From assembly GCA_965661345.1 (NCBI GenBank), contig CBFIDK010000001.1:310001-374000 (forward strand): 64,000 bases of DNA, read 5' to 3'. The notes beneath the pieces are model-generated. The model was not told where the DNA came from. It did no database searches and worked only from the letters and a program-made list of their open reading frames with translations. Shown piece by piece: positions 41,229-48,713 of the stretch; position 1 is the first letter of the stretch, and each line of letters begins with the position of its first letter. The position numbers and the translations under genes were made by a program. The stretch comes from GCA-2862585 sp965661345. GTDB lineage: Bacteria > Bacteroidota > Bacteroidia > Flavobacteriales > UBA7312.

Positions 41229-42028
41229 TGAAAAAAATCGGAGAGGAGAAGGAACATTCTTTTTTAGACCACTTGGAGATTTTAAGATGGCACCTTATTA
41301 GAAGTGCTGCGGCTATCTTAGTATTCACTACTTTGGCATTTATTTTTCCAGAATTTTTATTTGACAGAATAATTTTGGCTTCAAAAAGTCCTGATTTCCC
41401 AACCTATAAATTTTTCTGTTGGCTTTCTGAAACGCTAAACTTCGGAGAAGCATTGTGTATAAAAGAGGCTCCATTTGAATTAATGAACATCACAATGTCA
41501 GGCCAGTTTAGTACTCACATAGTTTCTTCTTTGGTTGCCGGTTTTGTGTGTGCGTTTCCATATGTGTTTTGGGAAATATGGCGATTTGTAAAACCTGCTT
41601 TACATGGAGACGAAAAAAAATACTCAAGAGGGATTGTTTTTTATACCTCATTACTTTTCATTCTTGGTGTGCTTTTCGGTTATTTTGCAGTTGCCCCATT
41701 ATCGGTTCAATTTCTTGGAAACTACCAAGTGAGTTCTCAAGTGGCAAATCAGATTAATCTAAACTCATTTATTTCAACAGTAACGACCGTTTGTTTAGCA
41801 AATGGGATAGTATTCTTATTGCCAATTTTAGTATACTTTTTGAGTAAATTAGGCTTAATTTCACCTGCCTTTTTGAGGCAATACAGAAGACACTCCTTGG
41901 TAGTACTTATGATATTAGCAGCCATCATAACACCACCAGATATAATGAGTTTAATTTTAGTGACATTCCCACTCATGCTTTTGTATGAATTAAGCATTAA
42001 GATATCTGCAAAATTTGAAGATAAATAA
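41228..42028 (+). CDS. tatC: Sec-independent protein translocase TatC
   Basis: Integral membrane receptor of the twin-arginine export system. The N-terminal signature HSFLDHLEILRWHLIRS (residues 10-26) and the conserved FPYVFWEIWRFVKPAL (about 109-124) are clear. The product has six hydrophobic segments, and its final part includes the ITPPD motif in AAIITPPDIMSL near 240. 266 residues is normal. The gene overlaps kdsD by one base and lptB by one base (TAATG at both junctions). TatA is not in the window. A slightly longer than usual first periplasmic loop (about 45-90) with two Cys is seen. Confidence 0.95.
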   Translation: MKKIGEEKEHSFLDHLEILRWHLIRSAAAILVFTTLAFIFPEFLFDRIILASKSPDFPTYKFFCWLSETLNFGEALCIKEAPFELMNITMSGQFSTHIVSSLVAGFVCAFPYVFWEIWRFVKPALHGDEKKYSRGIVFYTSLLFILGVLFGYFAVAPLSVQFLGNYQVSSQVANQINLNSFISTVTTVCLANGIVFLLPILVYFLSKLGLISPAFLRQYRRHSLVVLMILAAIITPPDIMSLILVTFPLMLLYELSIKISAKFEDK

Positions 42029-42753
42029 TGAAGTTAAACGCTCAATACATAGTAAAGAAATACCGTAACAGAAAAGTTGTTAATGAGGTTTCACTTGAAG
42101 TAAATCAAGGTGAAATTGTTGGACTACTTGGTCCAAATGGTGCTGGCAAAACAACTTCTTTTTACATAATGGTTGGTCTCGTTAAACCTGATAAAGGAAA
42201 TGTTTTTTTGGATGAAAAAGACGTGACAGAAGAGCCTATGTACAGAAGAGCTCAAATGGGTATTGGTTATTTAGCGCAAGAGGCTTCAGTCTTTAGGAAG
42301 TTGAGCGTTGAGGATAATATTCTAGCAGTATTAGAGATGACTGATTTGTCTAAGGAAAAACAATTCGAAAAATTAGAGTCTCTTCTAGACGAGTTTGGGC
42401 TTCAACACATCAGAAAAAATCTTGGTGATTTACTTTCTGGTGGCGAAAGGCGCCGTACAGAAATAGCTCGTTGTCTTGCAACAGACCCAAAGTTTATTCT
42501 TCTAGATGAGCCATTTGCTGGAGTCGATCCTATAGCTGTTGAAGATATTCAGCAAATTGTTTCAAAATTAAAGGAGCGGAATATTGGGATTTTAATTACT
42601 GACCACAATGTTCACGAAACGCTTTCTATTACTGATAGAGCTTATCTCTTATTTGAAGGTAAAATTTTAAAATCGGGTACTGCACAGGAGTTAGCAGCCG
42701 ACGAACAAGTTAGAAGAGTGTATCTAGGTGAAAACTTCGAATTAAGAAGCTAA
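42028..42753 (+). CDS. lptB: LPS export ABC transporter ATP-binding protein LptB
   Basis: ATPase that powers lipopolysaccharide extraction from the inner membrane with LptF and LptG. Walker A GPNGAGKTTSFYIMVG is at about 35-50, the signature LSGGERRRTEIARCLA near 136-151 is typical of LptB, and Walker B is FILLDEPFAGVDP near 157-169. 241 residues matches the family. It is coupled to tatC by a one-base overlap. Its last 12 nt overlap the convergent purS gene. Together with kdsD this marks an LPS/Kdo operon; lptC, lptF and lptG are elsewhere. Confidence 0.96.
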   Translation: MKLNAQYIVKKYRNRKVVNEVSLEVNQGEIVGLLGPNGAGKTTSFYIMVGLVKPDKGNVFLDEKDVTEEPMYRRAQMGIGYLAQEASVFRKLSVEDNILAVLEMTDLSKEKQFEKLESLLDEFGLQHIRKNLGDLLSGGERRRTEIARCLATDPKFILLDEPFAGVDPIAVEDIQQIVSKLKERNIGILITDHNVHETLSITDRAYLLFEGKILKSGTAQELAADEQVRRVYLGENFELRS

Positions 42754-43005
42754 TTCAGCTTCGTAAATCTCAAATTTATAACCTTCCATAATCTGATTGC
42801 AAAGTAATTCTGTACAAGCTTTATCTACTTTTTCACTAGCTTCTGCTTTGTCCTTTGCTTCAATCTCCAAGGTAATGTGTTTACCAATTCTTACATTGGT
42901 TATTTCTGGCAAACCAACATTTTTCATGCTGCTACTTACGGCTTTTCCTTGTGGGTCTAAAAGTGCCTTGAGGGGCATTACATCAATCTCTGCAATAAAT
43001 TTCAT
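42742..43005 (-). CDS. purS: Phosphoribosylformylglycinamidine synthase subunit PurS
   Basis: Small subunit of the three-part FGAM synthase of purine synthesis (PurS-PurL-PurQ). The 87-residue product shows MKFIAEIDVMPLKALLDPQGKA at its start (first 22 residues, with the family's LDPQG), the GLPEITNVRIGKHITLEI core, and a C-terminal helix with CNQIMEGYKFEI. Length is right for PurS. The start overlaps the pssA stop by 4 nt (ATGA), so the two are cotranscribed although their pathways differ. The 3' end overlaps lptB on the other strand. purL and purQ are not in the window. Confidence 0.93.
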   Translation of the reverse strand: MKFIAEIDVMPLKALLDPQGKAVSSSMKNVGLPEITNVRIGKHITLEIEAKDKAEASEKVDKACTELLCNQIMEGYKFEIYEAELAS

Positions 43006-43706
43006 TTTCTTGGATTATTTATGAACGATAATACTGTATACAAAAGTATAATAATTGGCACAGCTACAAAATGGAAAAGCAATAATAATAGTATACTTAA
43101 TCCAATTAATATAAAACGGTTTTGGTTGCCTGCCCATTTATAAGATTTAAACTTAAGTGCTATAAACGGCAGACTAGACACCATAAGCCAACACATTGCT
43201 AAAACAAATAGTATTAGAACTATTTTTTGAGATAAAAATTCGAGTAAAAAACTATCGTTTTCAAAATGTGAAGCTATGGGGATAGCAATGAAAAACAATG
43301 CATTTGCTGGAGTTGGAAGGCCAATAAAAGTATCAGATTGATTAGTGTCGATATTAAATTTCGCCAATCTGTAAGCCGAAAAAAGCGGGATCAAAAAAGC
43401 AATGTATGCCAGAGTGTCAAAATTAAATTCATTAGAATCACCCATTAAAATAAGTTTGAAAACAATAACACTTGGCGCTACACCAAATGTAACTAAGTCG
43501 GCCAGGCTGTCTAATTGCTTGCCTAATTCGCCGCTAACTTTAAGTAATCGCGCAAAAAAACCATCAAAAAAGTCCAAAAAGGCTCCGCTTAAAATGCAAA
43601 TTGAAGCAAAGAATAATTCGTTAGAGTAGGCAAACTTTATGGCTAATAAGCCAAAAAATAAATTACCTAATGTAAATAGATTCGGTATATGTCTTGAAAT
43701 GCTCAA
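43002..43706 (-). CDS. pssA: CDP-diacylglycerol-serine O-phosphatidyltransferase
   Basis: Integral membrane enzyme making phosphatidylserine, the precursor of phosphatidylethanolamine. The CDP-alcohol phosphotransferase signature is intact: DGFFARLLKVSGELGKQLDS (about residues 48-67) followed by LADLV, giving D-G-x2-A-R-x8-G-x3-D-x3-D. There are about seven hydrophobic segments and 234 residues, the Gram-positive/Bacteroidota type II form. It overlaps purS and is divergent from lnt across a 36-bp spacer with a perfect 12-bp palindrome. Confidence 0.94.
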   Translation of the reverse strand: MSISRHIPNLFTLGNLFFGLLAIKFAYSNELFFASICILSGAFLDFFDGFFARLLKVSGELGKQLDSLADLVTFGVAPSVIVFKLILMGDSNEFNFDTLAYIAFLIPLFSAYRLAKFNIDTNQSDTFIGLPTPANALFFIAIPIASHFENDSFLLEFLSQKIVLILFVLAMCWLMVSSLPFIALKFKSYKWAGNQNRFILIGLSILLLLLFHFVAVPIIILLYTVLSFINNPRK

Positions 43707-43721
43707 TTAATGCGATATTTG

Positions 43722-43733
43722 TTATTGCAATAA
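43722..43733. promoter_or_regulatory. Perfect 12-bp palindrome between pssA and lnt
   Basis: TTATTGCAATAA lies in the 36-bp spacer of two divergent envelope genes, close to the expected promoters of both. It could be a shared operator; no known regulator site is recognised. Imperfect -7-like elements flank it (GATATTTG in plus orientation, TATTATTG in minus). Confidence 0.35.
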
Positions 43734-43742
43734 TACAAAAAG

Positions 43743-45266
43743 ATGTATCGTAATTTATTACTTTGTTTGGCTTCTGCTTTATTACTGGTTTTTTCATGGC
43801 CATCTGATGGCTTTCCATTTCTTATCTTTTTTGCTTTTGTTCCTTTGTTCTCAATTGTAGAGAATGCACCTAATAAGAAGCAAGTATTTTTTTACTCTTT
43901 ACTGGTATTTGTGCTTTGGAATTTTGGAACGACTTATTGGATTTATCACGCAAGTTTATTCGGTGTTATTGCAGCCATACTTGTAAACAGTATTCTGATG
44001 TCTACCGTAATACTTTTGTTTTCAGTAGTGCGCTCAAAATTTAACGACAGAAGAGCTTGGTGGGCATTAATAACTTTTTGGTTAAGCTTTGAATATTTAC
44101 ATTTTAACTGGGATTTATCTTGGCCTTGGTTGACTTTGGGCAATGCCTTTTCAACATATACAAGTATCATTCAATGGTACGAGTATACAGGTGTACTTGG
44201 CGGTAGCTTATGGATATTGCTGTTTAATGTAGTAGTGTACCATTCATTTAAAAATAAAAAAGTTTATCGCTTACCATTCATTGTTTTAACACTCCCTTTT
44301 TTACTCAATATCTTTATTGGGGCTGAAGAAAAAGGTCAAGAAGTAAATGTAGTGGTCGTTCAGCCAAATATTGACCCTTATTTTGAAAAGTTTGATGGAC
44401 TTTCTTCATTAGAGCAATTAGAAAAACTTATTGAATTAGTTGAGCCTGAATTAGATTCTACTGTTGACTATCTAATTGGGCCTGAAACAGCAATAGTTGA
44501 CGGTTTGTGGGAGAATAAAATAGAGTATTCAAATGAAATAATCCGATTAAGAAAGTTAATTGATAAGTATCCGCAATTGTCAATTATAGTTGGAGCAACA
44601 ACCTTCAAAGTGTATGACTCTTCAGATGAAATAAGTAAGACTGCTCGAAAATTTATTGATTCAGAAAACTATTATGATGTTTACAATTCCGCTATTTCTG
44701 TTCAGAAAGACGATTTGTCAATTTATCATAAATCAAAGCTAGTACAAGGTGTTGAATTTACGCCATTTTCATTTTTATTGGACAATTTTGAATTTTTAAC
44801 CATCGACCTAGGCGGTATTTCTGGAAGCTTAGGTACTCAAGATTACAGAGAAGTTTTCAGAGGAAAAGCCAACGTTGCTCCTATTATTTGTTATGAATCT
44901 ATATTTGGAGAATTCACCTCCGAATATGTCCGAAATGGCTCAGATTTATTTACCATAATAACTAACGATGGTTGGTGGAAGGATACGCCTGGCTACAAGC
45001 AACATTTAAACTATGCCAGTTTACGAGCTATCGAATGCAGACGGCCAATTGCCCGGTCCGCAAATACAGGCATTTCAGCTTTTATAGATATAAAAGGAAA
45101 AATACATCAGCCCACGCTTTGGGATGAAGAGGTTGTTATTAAAAAAACATTAGTAACCAATTCAGACATTACTTTTTATGTGCGTTTTGGAGATTATATC
45201 GGACGGATTTCGGCATTTATTGCCGTAATGTTCATTAGTTTTTCTTTGGCAGTTAGAAGAAAATAA
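43743..45266 (+). CDS. lnt: Apolipoprotein N-acyltransferase
   Basis: Inner-membrane enzyme that N-acylates the lipid-modified Cys of lipoproteins. The N-terminal part has about seven membrane segments; the C-terminal part is a nitrilase-like domain with the catalytic triad: Glu in IGPETAIV (about 245), Lys in YHKSKLVQGVEFTPF (about 330-344) and Cys in APIICYESIFGEF (about 379-391). 507 residues is normal. All catalytic residues are present, so it should be active, which fits the lipoproteins seen in this window (GldD, the feo-linked lipoprotein, the alpha/beta hydrolase). The stop lies 2 nt from a convergent gene. Confidence 0.95.
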   Translation: MYRNLLLCLASALLLVFSWPSDGFPFLIFFAFVPLFSIVENAPNKKQVFFYSLLVFVLWNFGTTYWIYHASLFGVIAAILVNSILMSTVILLFSVVRSKFNDRRAWWALITFWLSFEYLHFNWDLSWPWLTLGNAFSTYTSIIQWYEYTGVLGGSLWILLFNVVVYHSFKNKKVYRLPFIVLTLPFLLNIFIGAEEKGQEVNVVVVQPNIDPYFEKFDGLSSLEQLEKLIELVEPELDSTVDYLIGPETAIVDGLWENKIEYSNEIIRLRKLIDKYPQLSIIVGATTFKVYDSSDEISKTARKFIDSENYYDVYNSAISVQKDDLSIYHKSKLVQGVEFTPFSFLLDNFEFLTIDLGGISGSLGTQDYREVFRGKANVAPIICYESIFGEFTSEYVRNGSDLFTIITNDGWWKDTPGYKQHLNYASLRAIECRRPIARSANTGISAFIDIKGKIHQPTLWDEEVVIKKTLVTNSDITFYVRFGDYIGRISAFIAVMFISFSLAVRRK

Positions 45267-45268
45267 TT

Positions 45269-45532
45269 TTACTCAGCAGAAACTTCTTCTGCGATAGAAT
45301 CAATTGACAAAATAGTGTCCATTTCAGTGTAAAAGTCTTCTTCGATAGTTTCTGTTCCAAAGGTAACCATATTCAAATTTACTGTCTTATTTGTGCTTGA
45401 AGCCTCAATCGATACAGATGCATTCATTTGAGTATTATTAACTGTTGGGGTAGAATTAGTAATGTTGTAAAACCCTAATCCAAAGGCTGCCAAAACGAGC
45501 ACTGCCGTGATGATAAATTCGCTTTGTTTCAT
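45269..45532 (-). CDS. Hypothetical small membrane-anchored protein
   Basis: An 87-residue protein with one hydrophobic segment near the N-terminus (ITAVLVLAAFGLGFYNI, about 8-24) and a Thr/Ser/Asn-rich then acidic outer part (residues 25-87). This could be an uncleaved signal anchor. No family recognised. The 2-nt gap to lnt, a normal ATG and a membrane-like composition support a real gene; the 98-nt gap on its upstream side holds the pabB promoter on the other strand. Confidence 0.65.
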   Translation of the reverse strand: MKQSEFIITAVLVLAAFGLGFYNITNSTPTVNNTQMNASVSIEASSTNKTVNLNMVTFGTETIEEDFYTEMDTILSIDSIAEEVSAE

Positions 45533-45618
45533 GATAATAGTTCAATTAGTTATATGCCAAGTTAAAAAAAATAATCCAATTACAATAAATTCTTATTCTT
45601 TACAGATGTAATAATCAT

Positions 45619-45626
45619 TAGTTTTG
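45619..45626 (+). promoter_or_regulatory. -7 element of pabB, leaderless arrangement
   Basis: TAGTTTTG, exact TAnnTTTG, 4 nt (TAGG) before the GTG start at 45631. Confidence 0.6.
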
Positions 45627-45630
45627 TAGG

Positions 45631-46923
45631 GTGAGACAAACGGCTACATATCAGATTGCAAATATTGACGCCTTCAAGAAAAATCTATTGTTTTGGGCAT
45701 CTCAATTTCAAGAAACAGCTGCCTACATAGGAGGTATTGGCTTGGAAAATGGTTTACATATGAAATACCATATGCTAGTTGGTGTAGATTCGATTTCAAC
45801 ACTTGTCTCCAATTCTGACTCATTCAATTCATTAAGGTCTTTTCACAATTCAAAAAAGGATTGGATGTTTGGATATATGAGCTATGATTTAAAAAATGAA
45901 GTTGAGGACTTACAATCTAATAATGCCGATGAGTTAGACCTTCCTAATGTGTATTTTTTTCAGCCTAAGTGGGTATTTGAAATTATAGAAAATGACATTA
46001 GTATTCACTTTCCTTTGGATGTGTCTAGAAAAGAAATGCAGTTAGTTTTTAAGGAAATTATGCAGACTGAAATTGATGAGTATAAGCCATCTTCAGTAAG
46101 TGTAAACGGTAGAATATCCAAAGCAGAATACATCTCGACTTTCAATAAGCTACAAGAGCATATTAAACGAGGTGATATTTATGAAATTAACTTTTGTCAA
46201 GAATTTTTTGCAAAGTCAGCGGATTTGAATCCAGTAAATACTTTCGAAAATCTGTATAGAATTTCGAATTCACCGTTTTCGGCTTTTTTTAGAAGCGATG
46301 ATTTGTATCTAATGAGTGCTAGCCCAGAGCGTTATATCAAGAAAGTTAAAAGTACAATCATATCCCAACCCATTAAAGGGACAAGAAAAAGAGGCCTAAG
46401 CGAGCAAGAAGACTTAGCTTTAAAAGAGGACCTTCGGCAATGTCCAAAAGAACAATCAGAGAACGTTATGATTGTTGATTTAGTCCGCAATGATTTGTCA
46501 AAAACATCCAAGAAATCTTCTGTGCAGGTGGAAGAATTGTTTGGCGTTTATTCCTTTACCCAAGTTCATCAGATGATTTCTACAATAACATCTGAGCTAA
46601 AAGATGACGTTCATTGGACTGAGGTTTTAAAAACTACATTTCCTATGGGAAGTATGACTGGCGCTCCAAAAATAAGAGCCATGCAACTTATTGAAGAATT
46701 CGAAGCCTTTAAAAGAGGATTGTATTCAGGTTCAGTAGGCTACATTACCCCTTCAGGAGATTTTGATTTTAATGTGATAATCAGAAGCATAATTTACGAT
46801 GCAGCTAAACGCTATGTATCTCTGGCTGTTGGAAGTGCCATTACCGCTAAAGCAAATCCGGAAACCGAATACGCCGAATGTGAATTAAAAGCAAAAGCCA
46901 TGTTGGAGGTGCTAAATGCTTAA
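45631..46923 (+). CDS. pabB: Aminodeoxychorismate synthase component I
   Basis: Chorismate-utilising enzyme making 4-amino-4-deoxychorismate for folate synthesis, with a glutaminase partner. The conserved blocks are ISQPIKGTRKRG (about 245-256), ENVMIVDLVRNDLSK, FPMGSMTGAPKIRAM (about 335-349) and the C-terminal RGLYSGSVGY...FDFNVIIRS. The Lys in PIKGT is the residue that marks PabB as opposed to the Ala of anthranilate synthase TrpE, so PabB is preferred. 430 residues is normal. Start is GTG at 45631, directly after a -7 element. It overlaps tilS by 8 nt. pabA and pabC are not nearby. Confidence 0.88.
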   Translation: MRQTATYQIANIDAFKKNLLFWASQFQETAAYIGGIGLENGLHMKYHMLVGVDSISTLVSNSDSFNSLRSFHNSKKDWMFGYMSYDLKNEVEDLQSNNADELDLPNVYFFQPKWVFEIIENDISIHFPLDVSRKEMQLVFKEIMQTEIDEYKPSSVSVNGRISKAEYISTFNKLQEHIKRGDIYEINFCQEFFAKSADLNPVNTFENLYRISNSPFSAFFRSDDLYLMSASPERYIKKVKSTIISQPIKGTRKRGLSEQEDLALKEDLRQCPKEQSENVMIVDLVRNDLSKTSKKSSVQVEELFGVYSFTQVHQMISTITSELKDDVHWTEVLKTTFPMGSMTGAPKIRAMQLIEEFEAFKRGLYSGSVGYITPSGDFDFNVIIRSIIYDAAKRYVSLAVGSAITAKANPETEYAECELKAKAMLEVLNA

Positions 46924-48223
46924 TATCTTATCAAATTTCATTTCTGAAAATAACCTTATTTCAAAAGGGGATAGATTGTTACTTACGGTTAGTGGGGGTA
47001 AAGACAGTGTATGCATGGCGTATTTATTTAAGGATTTACAATTTGAATTTGGAATAGTGCATTGCAATTTTAAGTTAAGAGATGAAGAAAGCGATTTAGA
47101 CGAGCAGTATGTAAGCAATTTGGCGAAACAATTTGGAGTAAAATTTTATTCGAAATCATTTGACACCAAAAATTATGCTAAAACTAACAAGCTATCAATT
47201 CAAATGGCTGCAAGAGATTTAAGGTATCAATTTTTTGATGAAATTTCACAAAAGCATTCCTATAATAAAATTCTGACAGCCCATCACTCAGATGATAACG
47301 TTGAAACATTATTGATTAAGAAAAGTAGAAATTCTAGCTTAGAGGCACTACAGGGCATCCCTTTAAAAAATGGAAAAATCATTCGTCCGATGCTATGTTT
47401 TAATGTTCAACAAATTGAAGGTTATATCAAAGAAAATGCCATTAAATACCGATTAGATAAGTCAAACCTAACATCCGATTACCAAAGAAATAAATTAAGA
47501 CATGAAGTATTACCTAATTTATCATCATCGGAATTGCTACAAGAAATTGAAGAAAATAAGCGTAAATACGCTTTCTTAAAAAGTAAAGTTGAGTATTATT
47601 TTGAGCATCATACTTTTGATGAAGAAGGCGCAAAAGTATTTGAAGCGGATTATTTACATACTCAAGATGAAAAAAACAACATTTTGTACGAGTGTTTGAA
47701 AAGTTATGGCCCTTTTAACTGGAAGGATGTATTTTCATTATTGGATGCTGAAGTAGGTAAACAAGTTCTAAATACAGAATATCGACTAGTAAGAGAAAGA
47801 AATGGATTGTCACTTTCATCAATTCCAAAGCAATCCGATGAATATTTTTTAATACATGAAGATGCCAAAGAATTGAATTTCCCTATTTCATTAAGTTTTA
47901 GCGTTCATAATTATTCATCTTTTGATTTTATAAAAGACAGTGCAGTTTCAATACTGGACTTCGATAAATTACATTTTCCATTAATGTTAAGGAAATGGCA
48001 GTTTGGAGATTCTTTTACCCCCTTAGGGATGAAAGGAAATAAAAAAATTAGCGATTATTTGATTGATAATAAATTTTCTACCATTCAAAAAGAAAATACT
48101 TGGGTCATTTGTTCGTTAGGTGATATTGTATGTATTGTTGGAGAACGTATAAATGAGTCTTACAAACTTGTCGCAGAAACAGAAAAAGTTTATCTTGTCC
48201 AACCATTGAAAAATCAATCATGA
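46916..48223 (+). CDS. tilS: tRNA(Ile)-lysidine synthase
   Basis: ATP-pyrophosphatase that converts the wobble C of tRNA-Ile2 (CAU) to lysidine, changing its identity from Met to Ile. The PP-loop SGGKDSVCMAYL is at about residues 23-34, LTAHHSDDNVETLL follows near 120-133, and IRPMLCF near 158-164. The C-terminal substrate-recognition domain has FTPLGMKGNKKISDYLID (about 377-394). 435 residues is typical. It starts inside the end of pabB (8-nt overlap) and overlaps the following gene by 4 nt (ATGA), so these form a coupled series. Confidence 0.95.
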   Translation: MLNILSNFISENNLISKGDRLLLTVSGGKDSVCMAYLFKDLQFEFGIVHCNFKLRDEESDLDEQYVSNLAKQFGVKFYSKSFDTKNYAKTNKLSIQMAARDLRYQFFDEISQKHSYNKILTAHHSDDNVETLLIKKSRNSSLEALQGIPLKNGKIIRPMLCFNVQQIEGYIKENAIKYRLDKSNLTSDYQRNKLRHEVLPNLSSSELLQEIEENKRKYAFLKSKVEYYFEHHTFDEEGAKVFEADYLHTQDEKNNILYECLKSYGPFNWKDVFSLLDAEVGKQVLNTEYRLVRERNGLSLSSIPKQSDEYFLIHEDAKELNFPISLSFSVHNYSSFDFIKDSAVSILDFDKLHFPLMLRKWQFGDSFTPLGMKGNKKISDYLIDNKFSTIQKENTWVICSLGDIVCIVGERINESYKLVAETEKVYLVQPLKNQS

Positions 48224-48711
48224 GTGATGAATTATTATTTGAGGAAAGCCAGCATTTAGGCTACAACCGTTTATCTTTTTTAAGAAGGATGGTTCTAGCT
48301 CTTTTTTGTTTCTTATCCTTTTACTGGTCGGAAAACACTCAAGATGCTATTGGCTCTGGTAGTCTTTTATTTTTCTTAGGCGTTGCAATAGTTTTAGTGT
48401 CCGCAGTACTTGTTTTTATTATTCATTTCAAAACTAAAGTCAGCAATGGAAGTATTATCCTGGAAGGACTTTGGACAGCTCGAAAAGTTAAAATTGATTT
48501 GTCATCCATCAAAAGTGTTTCCAAAATAAATTACAGCAGGTTCTTTTTTAATAGAGCGGTATATAACTTACATAGAAAAGGTGCGATACATTTTTATACT
48601 AGAGGAAAAGAATGTATAGAATTAGTCGATAAAGATGGCTTAAGGTATCTTATTGGCAGTCAAAAACCTTCGGAATTACTATTAGTTTTAAAACAACAGA
48701 TAAATAAATAA
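48220..48711 (+). CDS. Hypothetical membrane protein with PH-like tail
   Basis: A 163-residue protein with two hydrophobic segments (about 24-42 and 49-69) and a C-terminal soluble domain of about 90 residues (WTARKVKIDLSSIKSVSKI, YTRGKECIELVDKDGLRYLIGSQ split by a turn, ending in a helix ELLLVLKQQ). The strand pattern and closing helix resemble a bacterial PH (YcxB/bPH-like) domain. No specific function can be given. It overlaps tilS by 4 nt and is followed by dsbD after 2 nt, so it belongs to the pabB-tilS-dsbD operon. Confidence 0.78.
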   Translation: MSDELLFEESQHLGYNRLSFLRRMVLALFCFLSFYWSENTQDAIGSGSLLFFLGVAIVLVSAVLVFIIHFKTKVSNGSIILEGLWTARKVKIDLSSIKSVSKINYSRFFFNRAVYNLHRKGAIHFYTRGKECIELVDKDGLRYLIGSQKPSELLLVLKQQINK

Positions 48712-48713
48712 TT

